Positions 24,729 through 35,647 of a stretch of DNA of 64,000 nt are shown one piece after another; position 1 is the first letter of the stretch; each line of letters starts with the position of its first letter. The position numbers were made by a program, and so were the translations under genes. The DNA is from Dioscorea cayenensis subsp. rotundata (lineage: Eukaryota > Streptophyta > Magnoliopsida > Dioscoreales > Dioscoreaceae). The notes beneath the pieces were generated by a model that saw only the letters and a program-made list of their open reading frames with translations, was not told where the DNA came from and did not search any database. The stretch is from the NCBI RefSeq assembly GCF_009730915.1, contig NC_052475.1, positions 31,309,016 to 31,373,015 on the forward strand, written 5' to 3'.

Positions 24729-24773
24729 ATATAAAAACTTATGAAACCTTTCCAAATTTTCCGATGTGGGACT
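24729..24773 (-). promoter_or_regulatory. U6 Pol III promoter (USE plus TATA)
   Basis: On the minus strand, AGTCCCACATCG (24773-24762) matches the plant snRNA upstream sequence element RTCCCACATCG. TTTATAT (24735-24729) is the TATA box, about 25-28 bp before the U6 start at 24707. The gap between the two elements is 25 bp, the spacing that specifies Pol III rather than Pol II transcription of plant snRNA genes. Confidence 0.93.
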
Positions 24774-25662
24774 AAACTTCAAGGACAACATAGGAAAACA
24801 ATAATAAGAGATTTGGAAAAAACATATATGTAAAACCAATCCAAATATCAATTAGGGCAAGTGTGGTCATGTCATGGCTTCTTTTCCTAACCTACTATAG
24901 ACTCTCCATATATATTATATTATATTATATATATATCATATATGACCAATGAAGCTTTTCTAAATTCTATGACATTTTCTTTTTTTTTAAAAAAAAGTAA
25001 TTTAAATGGTTGAAATTTTTTATTCAAATCCTATTTTCCTTTTTTTCGGTTCTGTGCATTATGGATTTGAAGATGAATGGATCAGAGGTCTTTTATAGTT
25101 GCCATGAAACATAATCTTAAATTCATTTTTTAGTTTATTGATATCCAATTTTTTTTTTTAAATATGTGTTCAATTAAAAATATGGGTTTAAACTTAAGCT
25201 CATACTAATATGAACACATGTGTTTTAAATTTATTTCTAATTCTGACACATAATTTATTTATATTTAAAATTTTAACTTCATTAATTTTTTTATATTCAT
25301 AAAAAAAAACTATAATTACAATTACTTGTTACAAGATGAAGAGCATTAAAAACTCCACTTGTATATGTTGGGGGAGTTGATAATCCCATAATAATTGTCT
25401 TTTGAAACTTATATTTTATTTTTAATTTATTGTTTAAGCACTTATTAATCAATTTTTCTTATCAGAGTAACTTTTTTACTTTTGCTTATATATAAATAAA
25501 AAAATATATAAAAAGATTAACTCATTTTTTTAAAAAAATTTACTCACTTTTTTTCAAAAAGTTATATAAAATAAATAAATAAATTTTTTTTCTCCAAAAT
25601 CATATTCAATATTCATCCAATCCAAATCAATCCTTCATCCTCGCCACCACATCCTTCTCACC
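24774..25662. other. Spacer between U6 and the PPR gene
   Basis: Very AT-rich, with T-runs and (AT)n. It holds the upstream part of the U6 gene (minus) and the promoter and 5' leader of the PPR gene (plus). No further gene seen. Confidence 0.5.
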
Positions 25663-28600
25663 ATGCCCCCTTCTCTTCTCTCTCTCCCTTCTCCTTCTCC
25701 TTCTCCTTCTCCTTCTCTCCTTAAACCCTTCCTAAACCCTAATCCTCTCCTCCATATCCATCTCCATCTCCATCCCCGTTTCCTCTGCAACCTCACCACA
25801 GCTCCGTCCCCTAAAAGCCGCTACGCAACCGCTTCCTCAAGAGGCAAAACCAAAGAACTCGTCCTCGGCACTCCAACCATCACTTTAGAGAAAGGAAAGT
25901 ATAGCTACGATGTCGAAACCTTAATCAACAAGCTCAGTAGCCTTCCCCCTCGCGGTAGCATCGCTCGCTGCCTTGAATCCTTCCGCAATCGTCTCTCCCT
26001 CTCTGACTTCGCCGTTGTCTTCAAGGAATTCGCCCGCCGTGGCGACTGGCAACGCTCCCTCCGCCTCTTCAAGTACATGCAGCGCCAGTCCTGGTGCCGC
26101 CCCAATGAACACATCCATGCCATTCTCATTGGTGTTCTTGGCCGTGAGTCCCTCCTTGAGAAAGCCAATGAGGTGTTTGACGAAATGCCTGCTCATGGTG
26201 TACCACGTTCCGCTCTCTCTTATACCGCTATTATCAATGCTTATGGCCGGAGTGGCTTCCATGAACGCGCTCTTGAGTTGTTGTCCAATATGAAGGCTGA
26301 ACGCATTCCGCCGTCCACGCTCACTTACAACACTGTGATCAATGCTTGCGCGCGCGGTGGTGTTCCCTGGGATGCGCTGCTCGGACTATTTGCTGAGATG
26401 CGGCATGATGGCGCACAACCGGATATTGTAACTCATAACACTCTTCTCGCTGCCGCTGGAAGTCGTGGCCTTGCTGACCAAGCTGAGATGGTTTTTCGGA
26501 CAATGCTTGAAGCTGGTATCTTTCCTGATTACACTACTTATAGTTATTTAGTAGAAACATTTGCGAAGCTTGGTCAGCTTGGGAGGGTTGCTGAGCTGCT
26601 TGGGGAAATGGAAGAAAGTGGCCATCTTCCTGATGCCTCGGCATACAATGTGCTTATGGAGGCTTATGCGCGGGCTGGTGCTGCCAAGGATGCAGTCAAT
26701 GTGCTTCGGCAAATGCAAGGGGCGGGTTGTACACCTAATGCTGCTACTTATAGTATCTTGCTGAAGCTTTATGGGAGGAATGGGCAGTATGAGGATGTGA
26801 GGGAGCTGTTCTTGGAGATGAAGGTTGGGAATACAGCACCCGATGCGTCTACCTATAATATACTCATACAGGTGTTTGGAGAGGGAGGATACTTTAAGGA
26901 AGTGGTCACATTGTTTCATGATATGGTGGAGGAGAATGTGGAGCCTAACATGGAGACCTATGAGGGGCTTATATTTGCCTGTGGGAAGGGTGGCCTCCAT
27001 GAAGATGCTAAAGGCATACTTTCACATATGAACAGCAGAGGAATGGTTCCCAGCTCCAAGGCATATACCGGTGTTGTTGAAGCTTATGGTCAAGCTGCTC
27101 TTTATGAGGTCAGGTAGTTCATTAGAAATTTTTCAAGCTCGTAGTTGTTTAATAATTTGAATGTATTGCTGTAAATGGTTCTTGAATGTAGGAAGCTTTT
27201 GTTGCATTCAATACAATGCATGAGATTGGGAGCTTGCCGACAATTGAGACATACAGTTCCCTTCTACACACATATGCCAGAGGAGGGCTGTTCAAGGAGG
27301 CCGAGGCAATTTTGACGAGGATGAATAATGCTGGGATTTGGAGGAATGAGGACTCTTTTAATGGCTTGATTGAAGCGTTCTGCCAGGGTGGCCAATTTGA
27401 GGATGCTGCTAAGGCATACGCGGAAATGCAGAAGTCAAGGTGCAATCCAAATGAACGGACTCTTGAGGCAGTCCTCAATGTCTATTGTTCCGCAGGGCTT
27501 GTAGATGAGAGTAAAGAGCAGTTTCAAGCGATCCAGTCCTTGGGAATCATGCCCAGCATCATGGCTTATTGCTGGATGCTGTCAGCGTATGCTAAGAATG
27601 ACAGGTGATAATGCAAATCTTCTTTTGTTTTTATGCTCATTCTTATTAGATGGAATTTTAGTTTATTAGTTATCTGGTATGCAAGAAGATATTGATGTTT
27701 TGACTCAGTTTAGGCTCTACTATCAGTCTTTTTAGAACCGGTGGAGTTTTTATTTAGTGAATCAATGTTAAACGTTCTTTGATTTGCATAAGAAGGCAAT
27801 GTTGCCTTCAATAAATCCTACACGGATATCAAATTTGACAAAATTGCCAATTAGGCGATTGAAGAAAAAATAATTCAACTTTTAATAGAGAAAAGAGATG
27901 CATGAAATAAGGATCAACCTGGAGCTATATTTGATTGAAGAATCATTAGACTTGATAAGAATAAATTTACATGCTCATAGTGACAACTTGCAATGTTGCT
28001 TCATATCAGTAATGATTTTGAAATTACTTTGCATTGTTGTGAGCTATGATTTTCGTAGGTGATTGTATCTATAGAATACAAACTACTAGTGGAGTTTTAA
28101 ATTGCCTTTGGAGTGGAGAGGGCAAATACTTCTGATGGCTGCTAATCAGTGTCAGCTTTCTGTTAGGTGATTTTTTCTGATGCTCAAAGGTAATAATGAT
28201 AGCATATAATGTATGTATCTGAAATTGAGTTTGGAATAAATTTTGCATTCTATTTTTAATAAAAAAGGATTCTGCATTAGATGAAACAACTTTTGTATTG
28301 AAGTTAGGACTGCCCACAATAAAAGTTAACAAGTCCCAGGCCTAGGCTATGGCCTCACACATCACTCAAAGCATTGATGCCACATTAGGATTTTCTTGGC
28401 TTGGCAGTGGTCTGATGTGCACAGATGCACATTTGAAATCCTTCATAAAAATTTATACTAAGATTGAAAAGTCAATAAGATCAAAAGCCCAGCTCCAGGT
28501 ATCACAGTTTGAAGAATGATTAAGACCACTGTATTAAGAATTGTTCTTGACTCAAGGAACCATGCATAACCTTGGATCAGCCTTTTCTTTTTTTGTAATA

Positions 28601-29820
28601 TTTTGAATATTGCCCCTCATGAGTGTGCTCTCAACTTTCAGATGGGAGGAGGTATACCAACTACTTGAAGAAATGAGGACCAACAGGACTTCCAACCCTC
28701 ATCAAGTAATTGCTTCCATGATTAAGGGTGATTATGATGATGAGTCAAATTGGCAAATGGTGGAGTACATCTTTGACAGATTTAACTCTGAAGGCTGTGG
28801 CTTTGGCATGAGATTTTATAATGCAATTTTGGAAACACTATGGTGGTTGGGACAACGGGCTCGAGCTGCTCGCGTGCTTCGGGAAGCAACAAGCCATGCT
28901 CTCTTTCCAGAGCTATATCGAGAAAGCAAACTTGTCTGGTCTGTAGATGTGCACCGGTAAGCCAAACTTCTTAGTTTCCTTTCTACTTACACTAGTACTT
29001 TTATTGTAAAATAAACTTGCTGAGCTTTCATTTGATTTGTCATCCAGAATGTCGGTTGGTGGAGCTCTCACAGCGATATCTATATGGTTGAATGACATTT
29101 ACGAAAGAGTCAGAAGAGGGGATGATCTTCCTAATTTGGCTACTGTTGTTGTAGTGTGAGTTGTCGCAGCCTCCCCTTTTCTATAACCCGTATTTTCTTT
29201 TTCACTTTTAAGACTGCAGATAAGATTCAGTTCAAATACTAATTCTTAACTTTCTAGTTATTTGATTTAGTAAGCATAGGTTTGAGTATTATTGGTCCTT
29301 CCTTCTATCTCTAACATTTTTTATTAACTATTGGTGCACGTTCTGTTATTCTATACCATTCAGTTCTTTTACTTTTTCAAGTCCAGTAAATTGATATTCC
29401 TCGATTGTAACTTTTTACCATATTGATTAACTCTCCATTCGGTGTATTCTAACGATGATTTTTTGTGTGTTTATTAGACGTGGAGAAATGGAGAAAAGTT
29501 TAGCAACCAGAAATCTTCCTGTTGCAAAGGCTGTGTTTTCCTTTCTAAAAGATAACGTATCACCGTCATTCAATTTCTCTGGATGGAACAAGGGTCGGAT
29601 TGTCTGCCAGCGATCACAACTAAAGCGACTTTCATCTCTAGCCCCCAGTCTTTCTTCAGAGGTTCCTATTGAAGGGTTGATTTCAATTACTAATTCATCC
29701 TTTCCGCTTCCCGGCAGTCAATTATACACTACAGCAGATGTCGACACAGACCAACAGAGTGGCAGCAAAATAGCAGCCTTCAAATCAGAAAATGAAATCA
29801 TGGAAACTGTTATGCGATAA
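25663..29820 (+). CDS. pTAC2-like plastid PPR-SMR protein
   Basis: Pentatricopeptide repeat protein with a C-terminal SMR domain, most like plastid transcriptionally active chromosome protein 2, which is needed for plastid-encoded RNA polymerase activity. Five exons: 25663-27108, 27192-27604, 28642-28956, 29048-29155 and 29478-29820. All are GT-AG and total 2,625 nt (874 residues, close to the ~860 of the Arabidopsis protein). The N-terminus (about 1-60, Ser/Pro/Leu-rich with a CTTCTC hexamer repeat coding SPSPSPS) is a plastid transit peptide. From about residue 105 to 600 there are tandem 35-residue PPR units with typical pieces such as TYNTVINACARGGVPWDAL and TYNILIQVFGEGGYFKEVV. The SMR part spans the exon 3/4/5 junctions near 715-770 (VDVHRMSVGGALTAISIWL, then VVVRGEMEKS). 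The protein is expected in plastid nucleoids. It appears complete. Confidence 0.93.
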
Positions 29821-31030
29821 AGTCAATAACAATCATCTCGTCTCTTTTCATCTTGAGCTGATCCTTTTGGCTTATCGCAAATGCAGTGAGAGGATTGAAG
29901 CAAACATGATGCTTGGTCACCAAACATGAAGGAGTTCCTCTTAAGGTGTACCGATGAAACGATACTCTTTTCTAAATCATGGTATTAACTGCATTCACAA
30001 AGTGTGTGAGTTATCATCTTGGTGCAGTCTTATGATGTTTGTAAATGGCGAAAATTTGGAGCTAACCCAACTGCCGAAACAAGTGAGTTTTGAATGGAGG
30101 TAAGCATTATTTTTTGTCAATTGCTTGTTCTTCATGTGGATTCTTATACTTGGTATCAACAAGAACAAGAAAATTAGGAGCCATGCTCATGATTTTTTAA
30201 GTCGGTAGGATTTTGTGCATGCATGAATGAATTAATTCACGTCAAAAATGAGTAGTAAAGATCCCATGTTTATATGTATGAATGTGACAGTGAATTCTCT
30301 CTGTTTGATAGAAAATCACTGTAGTCTGTATTTTGTACTAAAACCTTTGTTTTGTATTTGTTTTTGTTTTTAATTTTGGAAAAAAATTGCACATATACCC
30401 CAGTTGAAGTGTATATTTGCATATGTAGGTCTTAAAAATTTAATATTTGTGCATATAATATAAGCACAAGGACACCAAAACTATATCATTTGTATGTGTG
30501 GATAAACTTAGGTGGTGTTTGTATTTGATGTATTTTGGATTATATATAAATTTAAATACATTAGTGGTTGTAATTTTTTGTTTATTTTAAACAATTTATT
30601 TTTCAGTTTGACCAGCCAAATTCTTTGACTGAATAAGAATGCAGCCAAAATCGGCCGCAAAACCAATTGTGTCTCACGAGAACATCAAAACTATTTCATT
30701 TTCAAAGCTACTTTTTGACTGTTGAAACATGTGTTTTTCATTTACTTATTTATTTAAAATACATCATTTATATCGTTATATTATGTGTGAACAATAATTA
30801 CTGATGTATCTTGCAGTGGGCAAAAAATTATATTAATTATTGGTTAAAAGTCAAAGGTCTAGAGATCTAATCTTTAGTGTTTCGTTACTTTTAAGAAAAA
30901 AACATTTGTCTTTTTGTAAGCCTACTCGTTGAGTTCTGAAACACGTGTTTTATTTATTTACTTATTTTATTTGTTTATAAAATTCAAACACTTTTTTTTT
31001 AATCAATAATTTGTGTTTTTGAATTCTAGT
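29821..31030. other. PPR gene 3' region and AT-rich spacer
   Basis: Probable 3' UTR of the PPR gene to about 30360, then AT-rich sequence. Part of 30370-30500 shows a repeat-like TGCACATATACCCCAG stretch. No gene recognised. Confidence 0.45.
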
Positions 31031-31375
31031 GGGTTAATTTTTTTTAGAGCACTAATTTATGGTATTTTAAAGTCCAAATTTCAATTTAAATCAAAATACC
31101 TAATTTTAATTTTATTTCACTGAATGATTTTTTTGATGATGATATGATGTTAGAAATTTTCTGTAGATGAAATTACCAATTGAGCAGACAGTGTGTCATG
31201 CATATCAACATAGAAAATTTTTGGCATCTATATTATAAAAAAATATGTTAGGATCTCTCGGCTAATTACCCGATAAAAAAAAATTGAAGTTGGGTAACTA
31301 TTTTGATTCAAATTGAAGTTTGAATCCCATGGTAAAAAATGATCATAATTTGGTATTTTGCCAAAAAATTTATCC
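31031..31375. mobile_element. Foldback MITE with ~100-bp inverted termini (MULE-type)
   Basis: The left end starts GGGTTAATTTTTTTTAGAGC and the reverse complement of the right end starts GGATAAATTTTTTGGCAAAA. Both continue with matching ACCAAATTATG-, CAAACTTCAATTTGAATCA- and AAAATACCTAA-type blocks, giving imperfect inverted arms of about 100 bp. The flanks GAATTCTAGT (31021-31030) and GAATTTTAGT (31376-31385) are a 9/10 direct repeat. It is related in end sequence and architecture to the element at 16679-17050. Non-coding. Confidence 0.72.
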
Positions 31376-31385
31376 GAATTTTAGT

Positions 31386-32318
31386 GAATGAACCAAGAGT
31401 TCCTCTACTTGATTAAATCAATAGATTTTAAAAATTAAGCACCTGGTTCTCCATGGAGTAAACGAACATTTTTGTTAATTTTTTGTCTACCATGGATCAT
31501 AGACATATAATTGAGTGATAAATAACCATAACTTCACAAATTATTGCAGACCAAATAATGTATAAATTAACGCTTTTTTTATAAAAATAAATTAATGCAT
31601 TTTCAAAAGGTCATAGCAAGCAATACCAACTGCGCCGCTGTTTTGTTATTATAAATTTTTTAAATATTTTAATTTATTTTGGCTGTGGAATTATTAGAGG
31701 TTTTTACTTGCACTCTTCAAAAATAGCCAAATCATTCGTCGTCCATTAACTTTTCAAATGTTATTATATATCATTTTATGTTATTTTCATTTCATTTATC
31801 ATTGAAAAAACAATATTTGTTAACATTTAATATTTTATGTGTTATATGATATATCCACTGACTTTTCAAATATTAGGTATATAGTTGATTATAATGAAGA
31901 AATTATGTATTTTTTTTCTATTAATATCAATTGAATGAAACGAATTTATAAAATTGATTTATATGAACAAAATGAATTAAAAATTGATTTTAAATAGCAT
32001 TTGGTTATGTGTAACTTTCCATCCATTGAATACAGATAAAAAATAATGTGCACATACAAAATAAAATTTTTTTTTGGCAATTGTGATATTATAATTGATG
32101 TAATTTTTAATATAAATAACAAAAAAAAAATTGCATAAAACCAGGTAAACAATATTGGTAATATTATCATTAACGAAACTATAATAATCATTAAAACTAA
32201 TTTAGTATCATTTAAAATATTCTTATTTTTATTTTTATTTTAAAAAAACATACGAATTAATTTAAACTCTATTTTCACGTGTGGGCAAGCTCGTCCATGT
32301 ATTATTATTATTATTATT
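31386..32318. other. AT-rich spacer, nothing recognised
   Basis: Extremely AT-rich sequence with short open frames only, ending in an (ATT)n run that forms the left flank of the next element. Confidence 0.5.
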
Positions 32319-32519
32319 AAAAAGGGAAAATTACTGTTTACCCCTCGATAATTTCAAAACTTCCCAAACAGCCCCTGTGAGTTTTGCATACCTCAGACAA
32401 CCCTTCCTTTATTGTTTCACTTCCTTTTTACCCCCTGCATTATGAAATTCCATCATTGCCCTTAAACCTTTTTGCATACATTTTTTTCATTCTTTTTTGC
32501 ATTCCTTTTTGCATGTACT

Positions 32520-32920
32520 CATTTTTTAAACAAAGAATTCATTTCTTAAACAGAGAGTTCATTTCTTAAACAGAAACCTCATTTCTTAAACAGAAAACTC
32601 ATTTCTTAAACAGAAACATCATTTTTTTAAACATAAAACTCATTTTTTAAACAAAAACATTAATATTTAAACAGAAAAACAAATATTTACATGATAAATT
32701 AATCCTGGATATAAAAACCAATTAATCTTGGCCACTCGTACATATTTAAATAGAAACAACGATATTTAAGCACTTTTTTTAAAGCGTAAAGCGCAATATA
32801 TTAAGCGAAACATCGATAGTTAAACAAAGACAAACAAGCGTATAAAGCGAGAACTCATTTCTTAAGCAGAGAGCTTATTTTTTTAAACAAAGACCCTCAT
32901 TTTTTTAAAGCGAAACCTCA
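32520..32920. repeat. TTTAAACAGA-type motif array in the short MULE
   Basis: A run of about 20-25 bp units of the form CATTTCTTAAACAGAAA(A)CT, with variants TTTAAACAAA, TTAAGCAGAGA and TTTAAAGCGAAA. The same units return at 33440-33600 and 34220-34510. They fill the non-GC-rich parts of the element. Confidence 0.85.
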
Positions 32921-34091
32921 TTGAGTAGGGGACATTGAGTATCTCATCGTCGTCGATCTCGCGTGAGCGGCTGAGTCGCGAGCTCCGGATCCGGGCGAGC
33001 GATCTCGAAGGTGGCGTGCTGCGTGTGGGGTCTTAAAGGAGACATCTTTATTAGGGCGTTGGCGATCCGATTGGCGGCGTTCCTCGGCGGTCGGAGTGGT
33101 GAGGTCTTCGGTGGCGACGTCGGATAAGACAGGGTCGAACTTGAGCGGAACCATTCTCGATTGCGAGACCGCAACATGGATAGCAATAAGGTTAGGGTTA
33201 GGGATCGTTCGGGGTTTGGATCCAGTGGTGCCTAAGTCGGTGGCGGGAGCGGAGGGAGGAAGCGGTGCCGAGTGAGGGGTTCGATCTCGCCGTCTTCGTC
33301 TTCATCTTCATCGTCTTCCCTGTCGTCGACCTCATCTCTTTCATCTTCTTCGTCGTCGACCTCGGGGAAGACCGCGATGCTCCCTCGTCGTCGAGCGAAG
33401 GCATCAAAAGGTTGCACTCGTACGTATTTAAATAGAAACAACGGTATTTAAGCACTTTTTTTAAAGCGTAAAGCGCAATATATTAAAGCGAAACATCGAT
33501 AGTTAAACAAAGACAAAGAAGCGTATAAAGCAGAGAACTCATTTCTTAAGCAGAGAACTCATTTCTTAAAGCAGAGAGCTTATTTTTTTTAAAGCAGAGA
33601 CCTCATTGAGTAGGGGACATTGAGTATCTCATCGTCGTCGATCTCGTGCGAGCAGCTGAGTCTTGAGCTCCGGATCCGGGCGAGCGATCTCGAAGGTGGC
33701 CTCGCTCGTGTGGGGTCTTAAAGGAGAAAATCTTTATCGGCGTTGGCGATCCGGGTTGGGCGACGTTCCTCGGCGGTCGGAGTGGTGAGGTCTTCGGTGG
33801 CGGCGTCGGATAAGAGCGAGTCGAACTTGAGCGGAACCATTCTCGACTGCGGAGACCGTAACATGGATAGCAATAGGGTTAGGGTTAGGGATCATTCCGG
33901 GGTTTGGATCCATGGTGCCTAAGTTGGTGGCGAGGAGCGAGGGAGGCGGCCGATGAGGGTTCGATCTCGCCGTCTTCGTCTTCGTCTTCATCGTCTTCCC
34001 ACGTCGTCGACCTTATCTCTTTCATCTTCTTCGTCGTTGACCTCGGGGAAGACCGCATGCTCCCTCGTCGTCGGCGAAGGCATCGAAAGGT
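32735..34091. repeat. ~678-bp direct duplication inside the short MULE
   Basis: Copy 1 runs from about 32735 to 33412 and copy 2 from about 33413 to 34090. Both begin at CACTCGTACNTATTTAAATA, contain the TTAAAGCGTAAAGCGCAATA block, and carry a GC-rich core with GGATCCGGGCGAGCGATCTC and a GGTTAGGGTTAGGGATC segment. Both finish before AAGGTTGCAC. Copies differ by substitutions and many 1-3 bp indels. On the minus strand the cores encode an acidic EDEDEDGEIEP-type stretch in one frame. Confidence 0.8.
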
Positions 34092-34776
34092 TGCACCTTT
34101 TTCTCTGAACATGAAATCCCATTTTTCATGCAACGTGACCATGATTGTGAGTCGCATGCTTTTGTCTCATCTGGCCCGATCCAATCGTAATAAAGAGATT
34201 TTGGGGTGATAAATACACCACAAAAAAACTCATTTCTTAAACAGAACTCATTTTTTTAAACAAAACCCTCATTTTTTTAAAGCGAAAAACTCATTTCTTA
34301 AATAGAGACCTCATTTTTTAAAGCGAAACCTCTTTTCTTAAAGCAGAAAACTCATTTCTTAAGCAGAAAACTCAATTTTTTTAAACAAAAAAACTCATTT
34401 TTTTAAATAGAAAACTCATTTTTTTAAAGCAGAAAGCTCGTTTTTAAAGCAGAGCCTCATCGCTCGTATTTTTAAATAGAAAGCTTCGTTTTCAAATAGA
34501 AACTCATTGTCCTAGAGGCATTATAGTCAAACCCTGTCACACTTGCCATAACTTCCCATGAGGACGATTTCGTCCAAAAAAATTCAAAATTAACTCTATC
34601 AATCACTATTAGATGTTTGGGGGTTTAAAAAAATCATTTGTATTGAAAAGGAAGGGGTTTTTGAGGGTCTAAAACTAGAGGGTGTTTTTTTAGCGATATC
34701 GCATAGCTTTCAGGTGTTTTTGGCAATTTCCACTTATTATTATTATATAATCAATATATATATATATATATATGCG

Positions 34777-34806
34777 GTTTTTGTTTTTGTTTTTGTTTTT
34801 GTTTTT
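34777..34806 (+). repeat. (TTTTTG)n microsatellite
   Basis: Five TTTTTG hexamers between the MULE end and the first Nudix exon, in the presumed core promoter or leader of that gene. Confidence 0.8.
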
Positions 34807-34850
34807 AAATCCTTTGTAAGTCCACTCCTACAAAAGCAGGCCTTGGGGCG

Positions 34851-34977
34851 GTGCTGTTTTCGGCTTCGTTGGTTGTGGGATTTATGCTCAGGTCTCGAGC
34901 TCTGGTTCTCTTCTCCAGTTCCGGCAACGCCCTTCTCCGTCCAGTGAATCGGAGCCACCTCCGATCATCACCTGTTG
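34851..34977 (+). other. Probable 5' exon of the Nudix gene
   Basis: A GC-richer segment with ATGs at 34851 and 34884 in one frame, encoding an Arg/Ser/Leu-rich, transit-peptide-like start (MLRSRALVLFSSSGNALLRP). It ends at a good donor (G|GTACCT at 34977/34978). The phase at that donor (1) does not join in frame to any acceptor I find before the conserved Nudix ATG at 35648. It is therefore either a 5' UTR exon with an upstream frame or part of an alternative isoform with a splice site I missed. Confidence 0.5.
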
Positions 34978-35647
34978 GTACCTCAATTCCGTTTCTCTTC
35001 TTTCTTCCGTTGGATTTGGCTTCTTTTGTGATTTTTTTTTTTAAAGTTCTTTTTCTTTTTTTATTTTGATCTAGGGTTTGGATGGATCAAATGATTTCGC
35101 ATTAAAGTTTATACTTGAAACTCCGGTTTGATTTCTTATTTTTTTTATTTTTCCTTTCTTTTTGTCCATCTTGTTATCAGTCTTTGTGAATTTGAATGCA
35201 ACTTTTAACTTGTGATTGTTTAATGAATTCTCTGCTAATGATAATCCAGTGTTGAGGTTCATTACGAGTTAGTTTGTGTGTTTATTTAGCTTATTTATTT
35301 AGATTTTTCTCAATCTTTTACTTTTCAATTTTAAACTGGAAAGTCAAGTGCTTTAATGAAAACATTTCTTGTGAGTACTATTATATCCGGATTTCGGAAG
35401 GTGGAGCCCGCTTTTACTGATCATCATTTACTGTTCTTTAGTCAACATTGAGCATGTTTGTGTTGCGCTCTGACTTGTTTCTGGTTTTTTGTGTTTTGGG
35501 AATTGCATTTGTAGGCACTTAATTGGTAGCATAATTTTGTAAGCTGTCATTTATATGTGACTATGGAATGCAAATTAACTTAATTTTTCACTTATTAATC
35601 CTGTCTAGTTCCATAAAAGTCATAGGTGTTTGGGAAAAATATCATCA

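Larger units (their letters stand above)
32319..34735. mobile_element. Short MULE derivative, candidate Pack-MULE
   Basis: A 2.4-kb element. Its left end GGGAAAATTACTGTTTACCC (from 32324) matches the left end of the large element near 49560. Its right end TTTTTGGCAATTTCCACTT (34717-34735) is identical to bases 59114-59132 at the end of the large element. Read inwards, the ends are imperfect inverted repeats (GGGAAAATTAC against GTGGAAATTGCC). ATTATTATT borders both ends (32310-32318 and 34736-34744), a possible 9-bp target duplication, though inside an ATT run. The interior has GC-rich segments (about 32930-33410 and 33600-34090) within AT-rich motif arrays, like captured gene fragments. It carries no transposase. 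It ends about 115 bp upstream of the first Nudix exon. Confidence 0.75.

Noticed and set aside
25905-26293. Several overlapping frames opposite and beside the PPR exon
   Set aside because: They are shadows of the long PPR coding exon without family resemblance.
7608-29820. Functional cluster of organelle-related genes (B12D, PDH E1 alpha, pTAC2)
   Set aside because: The three act in different organelles and processes and are separated by an unrelated kinase and U6. Plant genes are not organised in such operons, so chance is the simpler view.
33190-33215. GGTTAGGGTTAGGG as an interstitial telomere
   Set aside because: Only two TTAGGG-like units occur here and two at about 33872-33890 as part of the 678-bp duplicated segment. 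The plant telomere unit is TTTAGGG and needs long arrays.
33198-34157. Minus-strand acidic open frames as a real host gene
   Set aside because: They occur twice within a duplicated MULE interior, are interrupted by indels and have no intact counterpart here. Treated as element-internal sequence.
34714-34947. Open frame through the (TTTTTG)n tract as the Nudix N-terminus
   Set aside because: It reads from the microsatellite in a frame that stops at 34947 and does not connect to the conserved Nudix exons.
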